In this document: positions 52,952 to 61,398 of the stretch, in pieces
How the letters are laid out: every line of letters begins with the position of its first letter
Position numbering within the stretch: the first letter of the stretch is position 1
DNA from: ZC4RG30 sp046347045
Lineage (GTDB): Bacteria > Pseudomonadota > Gammaproteobacteria > Steroidobacterales > Steroidobacteraceae
DNA length: 64,000 bases
Direction of reading: 5' to 3'
Assembly (NCBI GenBank): GCA_046347045.1
Contig: JAXMGX010000002.1
Location: 354,454 to 418,453, forward strand
Translations under genes and position numbers: made by a program
Notes under the pieces: generated by a model
What the model was told of the DNA's origin: nothing
What the model saw: the letters and a program-made list of their open reading frames with translations, nothing else
Databases searched by the model: none

Positions 52952-52982
52952 CTGTGCCCGCGAAAGCGGGCACAGTCATTTT
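52952..52982 (+). terminator. Rho-independent terminator of the Lys/Ala peptide transcript
   Basis: CTGTGCCCGC and GCGGGCACAG form a perfect 10-pair stem around a GAAA tetraloop, followed by TCATTTT. It separates the small transcript from rpiA, which starts 31 bases further on. Confidence 0.9.
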
Positions 52983-53012
52983 CGGATCCGGCAAATACAG
53001 GCAGTTTCGCGC

Positions 53013-53675
53013 ATGAGCGATCAGCAGCAGATGAAGCAGCGGGTAGCCGCGGCGGCACTCGAATACCTCACCGACGGCATGATCCTCGGCGTCGGCACGG
53101 GTTCGACCGTCAACGCACTGCTCGATCAGCTCCACCCCTGGGTGGGCAGACTCAAGGGCGCGGTCTCCAGCTCTGAAGGTTCCACCAGCCGTCTTCGCGC
53201 GCTGGGCATCCCGGTGCTCGACCTGAACGAGGTGCAGGACCTGGGCATCTATATAGATGGGGCGGACGAGTCGAACGCGCGCCTGCAACTCATCAAGGGG
53301 GGTGGCGCCGCCCTCACCCGCGAGAAGATCGTCGCGGCCGCCGCCCGCACCTTCGTGTGCATTGCCGACGAGAGCAAGCTGGTGCGCACCCTGGGCAAGT
53401 TCCCGCTGCCGGTGGAAGTGATCCCCATGGCGCGTTCGCTGGTGGCGCGCGAACTTGCGGCGCTGGGCGGCCGGCCCGTGCATCGCGCCGGGGTGGTCAC
53501 CGACAACGGCAATCACATCCTGGATGTACACGGCCTCTCTATAGAAGACCCGGTGGCGCTGGAAACCCAGATCAACCAGGTCGCCGGCGTGGTCACCGTG
53601 GGGCTGTTCGCCCGCCGCCCCGCCGACGTGCTGCTGCTGGGCACGGCCGACGGCGTGCGCCGCATCACGCCATAA
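53013..53675 (+). CDS. rpiA: Ribose-5-phosphate isomerase A
   Basis: RpiA interconverts ribose-5-phosphate and ribulose-5-phosphate in the pentose phosphate pathway. The 220-residue protein has the phosphate loop MILGVGTGSTVNALLDQL, then VSSSEGSTSRLRALGIPV, YIDGADESNARLQLIKGGGAALTREKI with the catalytic Asp/Glu, and TDNGNHILDVHGL. Length is typical. Its ribulose-5-phosphate product pool also feeds KdsD, encoded elsewhere in the window. Confidence 0.97.
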   Translation: MSDQQQMKQRVAAAALEYLTDGMILGVGTGSTVNALLDQLHPWVGRLKGAVSSSEGSTSRLRALGIPVLDLNEVQDLGIYIDGADESNARLQLIKGGGAALTREKIVAAAARTFVCIADESKLVRTLGKFPLPVEVIPMARSLVARELAALGGRPVHRAGVVTDNGNHILDVHGLSIEDPVALETQINQVAGVVTVGLFARRPADVLLLGTADGVRRITP

Positions 53676-53701
53676 CGCGTTTCCCGGCCGGGATTGGAAG
53701 G

Positions 53702-53731
53702 TTGCGGGGCCCCGCCGGCCCCTGCTAGGCT
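53702..53731 (+). promoter_or_regulatory. Candidate promoter of the leuA leader region
   Basis: TTGCGG (53702-53707), an 18-base GC-rich spacer containing a GGGGCC/GGCCCC inverted repeat, and TAGGCT (53726-53731), 6 bases before the ATG of the small leader reading frame. The predicted start coincides with that ATG. Confidence 0.4.
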
Positions 53732-53737
53732 GATCCC

Positions 53738-53830
53738 ATGCGTCAACAGCAGCACATCATCGTCCCTGCCATCCCCGGCGGCGAGCTGCTGGTTGCGCGC
53801 CTGCACCTGCGTCGCCCGACGCACTACTAG
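53738..53830 (+). CDS. Candidate leader peptide upstream of leuA (30 residues)
   Basis: A short reading frame from ATG 53738 to TAG encodes a peptide with 9 of 30 residues Ile, Val or Leu (QQQHIIVPAIPGGELLVARL is the core). It sits 110 bases before leuA. A GCGCC/GGCGC hairpin (53839-53852) follows the stop. A second inverted repeat, CGGTCC (53881-53886) with GGACCG (53913-53918), lies just before the leuA ribosome-binding site. The layout fits branched-chain amino-acid attenuation, but the codon enrichment is moderate and no classical U-run terminator is seen, so it remains a candidate. Confidence 0.4.
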   Translation: MRQQQHIIVPAIPGGELLVARLHLRRPTHY

Positions 53831-53940
53831 TCCGGCTCGCGCCTTTGGGCGCATCATTTCCCCATTCGAACTGACCCGAGCGGTCCCGCTGCAGGCCCTG
53901 TTACGGCGCCCGCGGACCGACCCGAGCAACGGAGACGACC

Positions 53941-55635
53941 ATGTTGAAGGATCCTTCGGCCAAGTACCGCCCCTACACCATCAAGCCGCTGGCCGACCGC
54001 CGCTGGCCCGATGTGAAGATCACCCGGCCACCGCTGTGGTGCAGCGTCGACCTCCGCGATGGCAACCAGGCGCTGATCGAGCCCATGGATGCCGAGCGCA
54101 AGCGCCGCATGTTCCAGCTGCTGGTGGCCACGGGCTTCAAGCAGATCGAGGTGGGGTTCCCCTCGGCCTCGCAGACCGATTACGACTTCATCCGCGAACT
54201 GATCGACAATGACCTGATCCCCGAGGATGTGACCATCCAGGTGCTGACCCAGGCCCGGGCCGACCTGATCAAGCGCAGCTTCGAATCGCTGCGCGGGGCC
54301 CCGCGCGCGGTGATGCACTATTACAACGCCACCGCCCCGCTGTTCCGCCGCGTGGTGTTCAAGCAGGACAAGCCCGCCACGGTGAAACTGGCCACCGAGG
54401 CCGGCAAGCTGATCGCCGAGCTCGCGGCGGCGCAGTCCGACACGCGCTGGTCATTCGAGTATTCGCCCGAGACCTTCAGCTTCACCGAGCAGGACTTTGC
54501 GCTGGAGATCTGCGAGGCGGTGATGGACGTGTTCCGGCCCACGCCGCAGAACCCCATCATCCTGAACCTGCCGACCACGGTGGAAGTGTCCACGCCCAAT
54601 GTCTATGCGGACCAGATCGAGTGGTTCTGCCGGAACATGACGCGCCGGGATTCGGCGCTGATCAGCCTGCATCCGCACAACGACCGCGGCTGCGGCGTGG
54701 CGGCCGCGGAGCTGGGCCTGATGGCGGGCGCCGACCGCGTGGAAGGCACGCTGTTCGGCAATGGCGAGCGCACGGGCAACGTGGACATCGTGACGCTGGC
54801 GCTGAACATGTACACCCAGGGCGTGGACCCCGGGCTCGACTTCTCGAACATCAACGAGGCGGCGCGGCTGGTGGAGTACTGCAACCAGCTCCCCATCCAT
54901 CCGCGCCACCCTTACGTGGGCGACCTGGTGTTCACGGCTTTCTCGGGTTCGCATCAGGATGCAATCCGCAAGGGTTTCGCCGAGCGCAAGGAAGGGGACG
55001 TCTGGGAGATTCCCTACCTGCCCATCGACCCGCGCGACGTGGGCCGCACGTATGAGTCGGTGATCCGCGTGAACAGCCAGTCGGGCAAGGGTGGCGTGGC
55101 CTACCTGCTCGAACAGGAATACCACGTGTCGCTGCCGCGCCGGCTGCAGATCGAGTTCTCGCCCGTGGTGCAGGCCGTCACCGATTCCAGCGGCAAGGAA
55201 GTCACCGCCGCCGCCATCTGGCAGCTCTTCGAGAACGAATACCTGGCGCAGGAAGGCCGGGAGTACCAGTACCGCGGCCATCACCTGGTGACGGCCACCG
55301 ATGGCAGCGATGGCGAGCTGCTGACACTCAACATCGTGCGCCAGGGCCAGCCCATGCAGCTGACCGGGCGCGGCAACGGACCCATCGATGCGCTGGTGCA
55401 TGCGCTGGCGCTGCCCTTCGACGTGCTCTCGTACGAGGAGAAGTCCATCGGCAAGGGCAGCGAGGCCCGGGCCGCGGCCTTCGTGGAGATCACCACGCCA
55501 TCGCGGGTGACGCTGTTCGGTGTTGGCGTGCACGCCAACATCATCACGGCGTCCATCCTGGCGGTGCTGTCGGCCGTGCGCCGCGCGGATGCGCGGGGGC
55601 TGCTGCCCGCCGCGGGCAAGGCTGTCGGCGCCTGA
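53941..55635 (+). CDS. leuA: 2-isopropylmalate synthase, long (LeuA2-type) form
   Basis: LeuA condenses acetyl-CoA with 2-oxoisovalerate, the first step of leucine synthesis. The 564-residue protein is of the long type: it starts KYRPYTIKPLADRRWPDVKI, then WCSVDLRDGNQALIEPMD with the metal-binding Arg-Asp. The metal-ligand HxH is in ISLHPHNDRGCGVAAAELG, followed by GADRVEGTLFGNGERTGN. The C-terminal LeuA regulatory domain (residues about 430-560) is present, implying leucine feedback inhibition. leuB/C/D are not nearby. GGAGACG precedes the ATG. Confidence 0.95.
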   Translation: MLKDPSAKYRPYTIKPLADRRWPDVKITRPPLWCSVDLRDGNQALIEPMDAERKRRMFQLLVATGFKQIEVGFPSASQTDYDFIRELIDNDLIPEDVTIQVLTQARADLIKRSFESLRGAPRAVMHYYNATAPLFRRVVFKQDKPATVKLATEAGKLIAELAAAQSDTRWSFEYSPETFSFTEQDFALEICEAVMDVFRPTPQNPIILNLPTTVEVSTPNVYADQIEWFCRNMTRRDSALISLHPHNDRGCGVAAAELGLMAGADRVEGTLFGNGERTGNVDIVTLALNMYTQGVDPGLDFSNINEAARLVEYCNQLPIHPRHPYVGDLVFTAFSGSHQDAIRKGFAERKEGDVWEIPYLPIDPRDVGRTYESVIRVNSQSGKGGVAYLLEQEYHVSLPRRLQIEFSPVVQAVTDSSGKEVTAAAIWQLFENEYLAQEGREYQYRGHHLVTATDGSDGELLTLNIVRQGQPMQLTGRGNGPIDALVHALALPFDVLSYEEKSIGKGSEARAAAFVEITTPSRVTLFGVGVHANIITASILAVLSAVRRADARGLLPAAGKAVGA

Positions 55636-55642
55636 GTCGGGC

Positions 55643-55664
55643 GGGGCGGGCAGCGGCCCGCCCC
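55643..55664 (+). terminator. GC-rich hairpin after leuA
   Basis: GGGGCGGGC and GCCCGCCCC form a perfect 9-pair stem with loop AGCG, starting 8 bases after the leuA stop and lying between leuA and the convergent methyltransferase gene. There is no U-run, so it may act as an RNA 3' end stabiliser or a Rho-assisted terminator. Confidence 0.5.
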
Positions 55665-55719
55665 CGGACGCGCGGCACCATCGGCAGGCACCCGGGTGGC
55701 CGTCGCGTAGCTCGCTGGG

Positions 55720-56772
55720 TCAGGGTCGCGCCTCGAGCACGATGTTGAACGGCGTCTGCGTGGCGCGACGCAGGCGCGAGAATCCGCCCTGCTCCACGAC
55801 GACCTGGCGCAACCGCTTCTCGCCGGCCTGCGCGCCCAGCGCCGGCCCCTTGCGCGCCAGCGACACCGGCACACAGATCAGGGACGAGGCGCCGTAGTAC
55901 ACGCGGCCCACGGGATTGAGGTTGTCTTCCACCCTGTCGCCCGCGAAGGGCTCGACGATCATGCAGTGGCCATCGCCCTTCAGCGCCTGCTTCGCCTGCC
56001 GCGCAGCGCCCACCGGATCGCCCATGTCGTGCAGGCAGTCGAAAAAGGCGATGAGGTCCAGATCGCGCTCCTTGTAGGAAGTGGCGTCGGCGACCTCGAA
56101 ACGGGCATTCTTCACGCCCGCCTCCGCCGCGCGTTCGCGCGCGACGTCGATGGATGGCGCGTGGTAGTCGATGCCGATGAACTGACTGTGCGGATAGGCC
56201 TTGGCCATCAGCACCGTGCTGGCGCCGTGGCCGCAGCCCACATCCGCCACCCTGGCGCCCCTTGTCAGCTTGGCCGTCGCGCCTTCCAGCGCCGGCAGCC
56301 ACTGGCCCAGCAGATGCGCGTTGTAGCCAGCCCGGAAGAAGCGCTCGGTGCCATGGAACAGGCAGGAATGATGTTCACCCCATTCCATGCCCTTGCCGGT
56401 GCGGAAGTTGTCGCGCGCGCGCTCGCGCACATGGAACAGATCCTCGACCACCGAGTAGGCACCGGGCAGATCCACGGGACCACCCGGATCGGCCAGGCAG
56501 AGCTTCTGTTCGTCGTTGAGCGCATAGCGGCCACTGGCCGGGTCATAGTCAACGTAGCCACCCGCGGCCTGGTTTCCCAGCCACTCGCGCACATAGCGCT
56601 CATGGGTGCCGGTGCGTTCAGCCAGTTCCTTTGGCGTCGCCGGCGCCGCGGCCAGCGACTTGTAGAATCCGAGTTCGTCGCCGATCAGTATCAGCGACGC
56701 GCTGACTGCGGCGCCGAGATCACCGACCGCCCTGCCGAGAAATGCATTGAGCTTCGCCTCGTCGATGGCCAT
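55720..56772 (-). CDS. Class I SAM-dependent methyltransferase with N-terminal winged-helix-like domain
   Basis: The 350-residue protein has an N-terminal helical/winged-helix part (TPKELAERTGTHERYVREWLGNQAAGGYV, in two parts: TPKELAERTGTHERYV and REWLGNQAAGGYV). A class I methyltransferase domain follows with motif I ARVADVGCGHGASTVLMAKAYP (about residues 174-195) and the post-motif IGIDYHAPSIDVAR. The layout resembles O-methyltransferase/UbiE-like proteins of unknown substrate. ATG 56772 was chosen for GGGAGA five bases upstream. It is divergent from glnS and convergent with leuA. Confidence 0.85.
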   Translation of the reverse strand: MAIDEAKLNAFLGRAVGDLGAAVSASLILIGDELGFYKSLAAAPATPKELAERTGTHERYVREWLGNQAAGGYVDYDPASGRYALNDEQKLCLADPGGPVDLPGAYSVVEDLFHVRERARDNFRTGKGMEWGEHHSCLFHGTERFFRAGYNAHLLGQWLPALEGATAKLTRGARVADVGCGHGASTVLMAKAYPHSQFIGIDYHAPSIDVARERAAEAGVKNARFEVADATSYKERDLDLIAFFDCLHDMGDPVGAARQAKQALKGDGHCMIVEPFAGDRVEDNLNPVGRVYYGASSLICVPVSLARKGPALGAQAGEKRLRQVVVEQGGFSRLRRATQTPFNIVLEARP

Positions 56773-56927
56773 GGGCTTCTCCCTGGACGTGGATGGCGTG
56801 TGAGGCACAGCACGCTAGCGCCGTCGCGCGCAGTTCGCACGCTGCAACGCGCTACACGCCACGCGGCGCCGGCGACCGTCCCGGATGTCGCGGCGCCGCG
56901 AAGTCGATCAGGTAGACTATCGGGTTC

Positions 56928-58694
56928 ATGGCAGCCAAAGATTCCGCGCCCGCACCGCCTGCGAGCAACTTCATCCGTCACATCGTGGAGGCAGACCTTG
57001 CCGAGGGCAAGTATGCCGCGCGGCACTGGTCCGGCCAGCCTGGCGAAGCCACCCAGCAGGCGTCCGGATCGATCGATCCGGCGCGAATCCGCACGCGTTT
57101 TCCGCCGGAGCCCAACGGCTATCTGCACATCGGGCACGCCAAGTCGATCTGCCTGAACTTCGGCCTGGCGCGCGAGTTCGGAGGCGCCTGCCATCTGCGC
57201 TTCGACGACACCAATCCGGCGCGCGAGGAGCAGCAGTACGTCGATTCCATCATCGACGTGGTGCACTGGCTGGGTTTCGACTGGGGCCCGAACCTCTACT
57301 TTGCCTCGAACTACTTCGACGTCATGCACCGCTGCGCCGTCGCGCTGATCGAGCGCGGCCACGCCTATGTCGACAGCCAGAGCGCCGACGAGATGAGAGC
57401 GACTCGCGGCACACTGACCGAGCCGGGCAAGGACAGCCCCCATCGCGCGCGCAGCGTGGCCGAGAATCTCGACCTGTTCGGCCGCATGAAGGGCGGCGAG
57501 TTTCCCGATGGCGCCCATGTGCTCAGGGCGAAGATCGACATGGCCTCGCCGAACATCAACCTGCGCGATCCACCCATCTACCGCATCCGCCACGCGCATC
57601 ACCACAACACCGGGGATGCCTGGTGCATCTACCCGATGTACACCTTCGCGCACCCGATCGAAGATGCGCTGGAGAACATCACGCATTCCCTGTGCACGCT
57701 GGAATTCGAAGACCAGCGCCCCTTCTACAACTGGCTGCTGGAACGCCTGCACGAGGCGGGCTTCTTCGCACGGCCACTGCCGCAGCAGCACGAATTCTCG
57801 CGCCTGAACCTGAATTACACGGTGCTGTCCAAGCGCAAGCTGATGCAGCTCGTGGAAGAGAAGCATGTCGACGGCTGGGACGACCCCCGCCTGCCGACGC
57901 TGGCCGGCGCGCGCCGGCGCGGGTTCACGCCCGAGGCCTTCCGGGCATTCGCCGAGCGGATCGGCGTTTCCAGGTCGGATTCCTGGATCGACATGGGCGT
58001 GCTGGAAGACTGCGTGCGCAACCACCTGAACGAGGTCGCCCCGCGGCGGATCGGCGTGCTCGACCCGGTGAAGCTCATCATCGACAACTACCCTGAGGGG
58101 CAGACCGAAAAATGCGTCGCGCCGAACCATCCGCAGAAACCGGAACTCGGTACGCGCGAACTGCTGTTCGCGCGCGAGCTGTGGATCGAGCGCGAAGACT
58201 TCATGGCGACGCCGACCAAGGGTTATTTCCGGCTGTATCCCGGCAATCGCGTGCGGCTGCGCTACGGCTACGTGGTGGAGTGCACCGGCTTCGACCAGGA
58301 CGAGGCGGGGCGGGTTGTCGCCGTGCACTGCAACTATTTCCCCGACTCGCACTCCGGGTCGGCCGGCGCGGACCAGTACAAGGTGAAGGGCAATGTGCAC
58401 TGGGTGGCCGTGCAGGCCGCCTTCGAGTGCGAGGTCCGGCTCTACGACCGGCTGTTCGGCGTTCCGAACCCGGGCGCCGGTGATCGCGACTTCCTGCTGG
58501 ACATCAATCCGGATTCCAAGCGCGTGGTCCGCGCGCAACTGGAGCCGGCGCTGCGGCAGGCGGAGCCGGGATCGAGCTGCCAGTTCGAACGGCACGGGTA
58601 CTTCGTGGCCGACCGCGTGGACTCAAAGCCGGATGCGCCGGTGTTCAATCGCACGGTGACGTTGCGGGATTCCTGGGCCAAGGTGACCCGGTAG
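56928..58694 (+). CDS. glnS: Glutaminyl-tRNA synthetase
   Basis: GlnRS charges tRNA-Gln directly. The 588-residue class I synthetase shows the HIGH box as EPNGYLHIGHAKSICLNFGLA, RFDDTNPAREEQQYVDSI, and the KMSKS-equivalent VLSKRKL. The C-terminal beta-barrel anticodon domain is complete (FRLYPGNRVRLRYGYVVECTGF onward). A -10-like TAGACT (56913-56918) ends 9 bases before the ATG, and there is no ribosome-binding site, so the mRNA may be nearly leaderless. Confidence 0.97.
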   Translation: MAAKDSAPAPPASNFIRHIVEADLAEGKYAARHWSGQPGEATQQASGSIDPARIRTRFPPEPNGYLHIGHAKSICLNFGLAREFGGACHLRFDDTNPAREEQQYVDSIIDVVHWLGFDWGPNLYFASNYFDVMHRCAVALIERGHAYVDSQSADEMRATRGTLTEPGKDSPHRARSVAENLDLFGRMKGGEFPDGAHVLRAKIDMASPNINLRDPPIYRIRHAHHHNTGDAWCIYPMYTFAHPIEDALENITHSLCTLEFEDQRPFYNWLLERLHEAGFFARPLPQQHEFSRLNLNYTVLSKRKLMQLVEEKHVDGWDDPRLPTLAGARRRGFTPEAFRAFAERIGVSRSDSWIDMGVLEDCVRNHLNEVAPRRIGVLDPVKLIIDNYPEGQTEKCVAPNHPQKPELGTRELLFARELWIEREDFMATPTKGYFRLYPGNRVRLRYGYVVECTGFDQDEAGRVVAVHCNYFPDSHSGSAGADQYKVKGNVHWVAVQAAFECEVRLYDRLFGVPNPGAGDRDFLLDINPDSKRVVRAQLEPALRQAEPGSSCQFERHGYFVADRVDSKPDAPVFNRTVTLRDSWAKVTR

Positions 58695-58703
58695 CGTGGC
58701 CGC

Positions 58704-59879
58704 TCACCCCGGCTCATCGGGCGATCCCGGCAGCCGGATCTCCTCGTAGGTCGCGGTCGACGGGCGTCGCAGGATCAGGCTGGGCAGTGTCGTGTTGATC
58801 AGCGCATAGACGATGAGCCCGCCGAATATCGTCGGCGAGACCTGAAACTCGCTGCGCAGGATGCCCGCCAGCACCAGCGTGAACACCAGCGTCGGCAGCA
58901 TGGGCACCGTGACGCGGATGCCATCGGCGAAGCTCTCATGCAGCACGATGCGGCGGTGCACTCCCACGATCAGCAGACGCAGCGGCAGGACGATCGCCAC
59001 GAAGAGTCCGCCCAGCATCAAGGCATCCGGCGAGAAATCCGCACGCTTGAGCTCCAGGCCCGCGTGAAAGAAATAGAACGGCACGAACAGTGAAGCCAGG
59101 GCCTCCACCGCATGCAGCATGCGGTCGTCGAGCATGGAGGGCATTTTCTCGCGGTAGCGCTGCGCCACGATGCCGACCACGAACGCACCCACCAGGTAGT
59201 AGACGCCGAGCTTCTTGGTGACCATGGCCGCGGCAATCGCCAGGATCACCAGAAACGAGAAATCGGATTTCGGCGCGAACGGCGCGATGAGGTTGGCAAA
59301 GGTCTTGATGGCAAGCGGCAGGAAAGCCACCAGCGCCACCAGTGCAGCCACCGAAACCAGCAGATCGGTGGCGGTGGTGGAGCGCAGGTCCACGAACAGA
59401 ATGCCCAGCGCCACCAGTTCCACGGCGATGGCCTTGGAGCGAATCCAGAAGCGCTCCTGCGGGCTGCTGCCCAGACCGTCCAGGCTGTCGAGGATGAACC
59501 CTGTCGACGGCGTGACCAGCGCCAGAGCGACCAGGATGGCGGGTCGCCAGGCAAGGTCGAGCCAGATCGTGGCCGCCCACGCAATCCCCGCCACCATCAG
59601 CAGCCGCACGACAAGGTGCTGGACCAGCAGCGATGCGCCACGACGCAGCTCGCGGAAGTTCACCTCCAGGCCGGCGAACAGGAACAGTGCGACGATGCCC
59701 AGCGTGGACAGCAGCGTGATGGTGGCATCTTCCTGGAACAGGCCGAGGCCAAGGCCGAAAGCTGCTCCCAATGCCAGCGCGCTGATCGCGGCCGGGACAT
59801 TCCAGCGCTGCAGAAATCGGGGGACGAGGAACAGGGCCGCCAGCAGCAGCACGTAGGCCAGATCGCGGTCAATGGTCAT
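58704..59879 (-). CDS. Cation:proton antiporter (CPA2/KefB-like), membrane domain only
   Basis: The 391-residue protein has about twelve membrane helices. It carries CPA2-type segments: LGIVALFLFAGLEVNFRELRR, LVTPSTGFILDSLDGLGSS, and AIAAAMVTKKLGVYYLVGAFVVGIVA. No TrkA-N/RCK domain follows, unlike KefB/KefC. Ion specificity cannot be told. ATG 59879 (MTIDRD) was chosen because the membrane domain begins within ten residues. It ends 9 bases from the convergent glnS stop. Confidence 0.88.
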   Translation of the reverse strand: MTIDRDLAYVLLLAALFLVPRFLQRWNVPAAISALALGAAFGLGLGLFQEDATITLLSTLGIVALFLFAGLEVNFRELRRGASLLVQHLVVRLLMVAGIAWAATIWLDLAWRPAILVALALVTPSTGFILDSLDGLGSSPQERFWIRSKAIAVELVALGILFVDLRSTTATDLLVSVAALVALVAFLPLAIKTFANLIAPFAPKSDFSFLVILAIAAAMVTKKLGVYYLVGAFVVGIVAQRYREKMPSMLDDRMLHAVEALASLFVPFYFFHAGLELKRADFSPDALMLGGLFVAIVLPLRLLIVGVHRRIVLHESFADGIRVTVPMLPTLVFTLVLAGILRSEFQVSPTIFGGLIVYALINTTLPSLILRRPSTATYEEIRLPGSPDEPG

Positions 59880-60030
59880 GAGTGAGTACTGGAACCTGCC
59901 GAGGACAGAGGCTGCAGTGTCGCATGACTGCTGGCCATTGCGTGGAACTCGACGTCGCATCGCAACATGCCGTCAACGAAGCGAGCTGCTTCCCGGTCTG
60001 CCAGGCGACCCAGCAGTATGCTATGCACCG

Positions 60031-60252
60031 ATGGACTCGAAGCGTACAGAGCGACCGGCGTCCGTGGCGAACAAGAAGCATCCCACCCACCCCGCCCATC
60101 CCGAAAGGATCTGCTGGGGCTGCAACCGGTATTGCGCCAGCAATGACCTCGCCTGTGGCAACGGCACCGAACGCACGCCCCATCCGGTGGAAATATTCGG
60201 CGACGATTGGCTGGACTGGGCGCTCGATCCGGTCGCTTCCGGCAGGACTTAA
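60031..60252 (+). CDS. DUF3079-like small Cys-rich protein
   Basis: The 73-residue product contains HPAHPERICWGCNRYCASNDLACGNG (residues 21-46), then HPVEIFGDDW: four closely spaced cysteines (CWGC, C, C) likely to bind a metal. It matches the DUF3079 family, whose function is unknown. A GTG at 60064 would give VANKKHPTHPAHPERI, closer to the usual family start. ATG 60031 has a -10-like TATGCT 8 bases upstream. Either start is possible. It stands alone between the antiporter gene and the MetE-like gene. Confidence 0.8.
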   Translation: MDSKRTERPASVANKKHPTHPAHPERICWGCNRYCASNDLACGNGTERTPHPVEIFGDDWLDWALDPVASGRT

Positions 60253-60300
60253 GGGGCATCATGTCGGGAGCAATCGCGACACGCCGAGGATTTGAGCCCC

Positions 60301-61398
60301 ATGGACGCACCGTTTCGCGCCGACCAGGTCGGCAGTCTGCTCCGCTCCGCTGCCCTGCACGCAGCCCGCGCACGATTTCGTGCCGGTGAGATCCCGCGCG
60401 AGGCACTCACCGCCATCGAGGACGACGAGATCCGGCGCGTTGTCGGCAAACAGGAGCAGCTCGGCCTGCGCTCGATCACCGACGGCGAGCTGCGGCGCGA
60501 CTACTGGCACCTGGATTTCCTGTCGCAGTTCCAGGGTGTCACGCTGGTGCGCAATGAGGGACCGACCTTCCAGAATCGCGAGGAGGAGCAGCCGCCGATC
60601 GCCACCGTGACCGGCAAGCTGGGCTATCGCGAGCCGGAGCAGCTTGGGCACTGGAAGTTCCTGAAGTCGGTGACGAAACAGACGGCCAAGGTCACCATTC
60701 CCGCGCCGGGGATGCTTCACCTGCGCGGCGGACGCGCCGGCATCTCCACCACCGCGTATCCGGACCTGGCCGAATTCTGGGCAGACGCCGCTGCGGTCTA
60801 CCGCAAGGCAATCGCGGAGTTCGCGGCCGCCGGCTGCACCTACCTGCAGCTCGATGATGTGGGCTTCGCCTACCTGTGCGATCCGAAGTTCCGCGAGAGC
60901 TGCCGCCGCAATGGCGATGATCCCACGGTGCTCGCGGCAACCTATGCGAGCGCGATCAACGAGGCGGTGCGCGACCGTCCTGCCGGCATGCGCATCACCA
61001 TGCACACCTGCCGCGGGAACTTCCGCAACACCTGGGTCGCCTCCGGCGGCTACGAACCCGTGGCCGAACAGTTGCTCGCGGCGAAGATCGACGGATTCTT
61101 CATGGAGTTCGATTCGGAGCGTTCGGGTGGCTTCGAGCCCCTGCGCTTCCTGCCGAAGGGCAACAACCGCATCGTGCTGGGCCTCTTGACCTCCAAGAGC
61201 GGCGTGCTGGAATCGAAGGACGTGGTGAAGCGGCGGATCGACGAGGCCGCGAAGTACGTGCCGCTGGAGCGGCTGTGCCTCTCGACACAATGCGGCTTCT
61301 CGAGCACGCACCACGGCAACGACCTGACCGAGGCGCAGCAGTGGGCGAAGCTGGCCCTGGCCGTGGAAATCGCCCGCGAAGTGTGGGGCGAGGAATGA
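60301..61398 (+). CDS. MetE C-terminal-domain-like protein (cobalamin-independent methionine synthase family)
   Basis: The 365-residue protein corresponds to the catalytic C-terminal barrel of MetE only. Starting features are RADQVGSLLRSAALHAAR and ITDGELRRDYWHLDFL. The zinc ligands are conserved: His and Cys in MHTCRGN, Glu in FFMEFDSERSGG, and Cys in STQCGFSST. Such stand-alone proteins (YxjG/YxjH-like) use varied methyl donors or thiol acceptors; the substrate here is unknown. A TTG nine bases upstream is an alternative start. The stop overlaps the next gene by ATGA. Confidence 0.88.
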   Translation: MDAPFRADQVGSLLRSAALHAARARFRAGEIPREALTAIEDDEIRRVVGKQEQLGLRSITDGELRRDYWHLDFLSQFQGVTLVRNEGPTFQNREEEQPPIATVTGKLGYREPEQLGHWKFLKSVTKQTAKVTIPAPGMLHLRGGRAGISTTAYPDLAEFWADAAAVYRKAIAEFAAAGCTYLQLDDVGFAYLCDPKFRESCRRNGDDPTVLAATYASAINEAVRDRPAGMRITMHTCRGNFRNTWVASGGYEPVAEQLLAAKIDGFFMEFDSERSGGFEPLRFLPKGNNRIVLGLLTSKSGVLESKDVVKRRIDEAAKYVPLERLCLSTQCGFSSTHHGNDLTEAQQWAKLALAVEIAREVWGEE

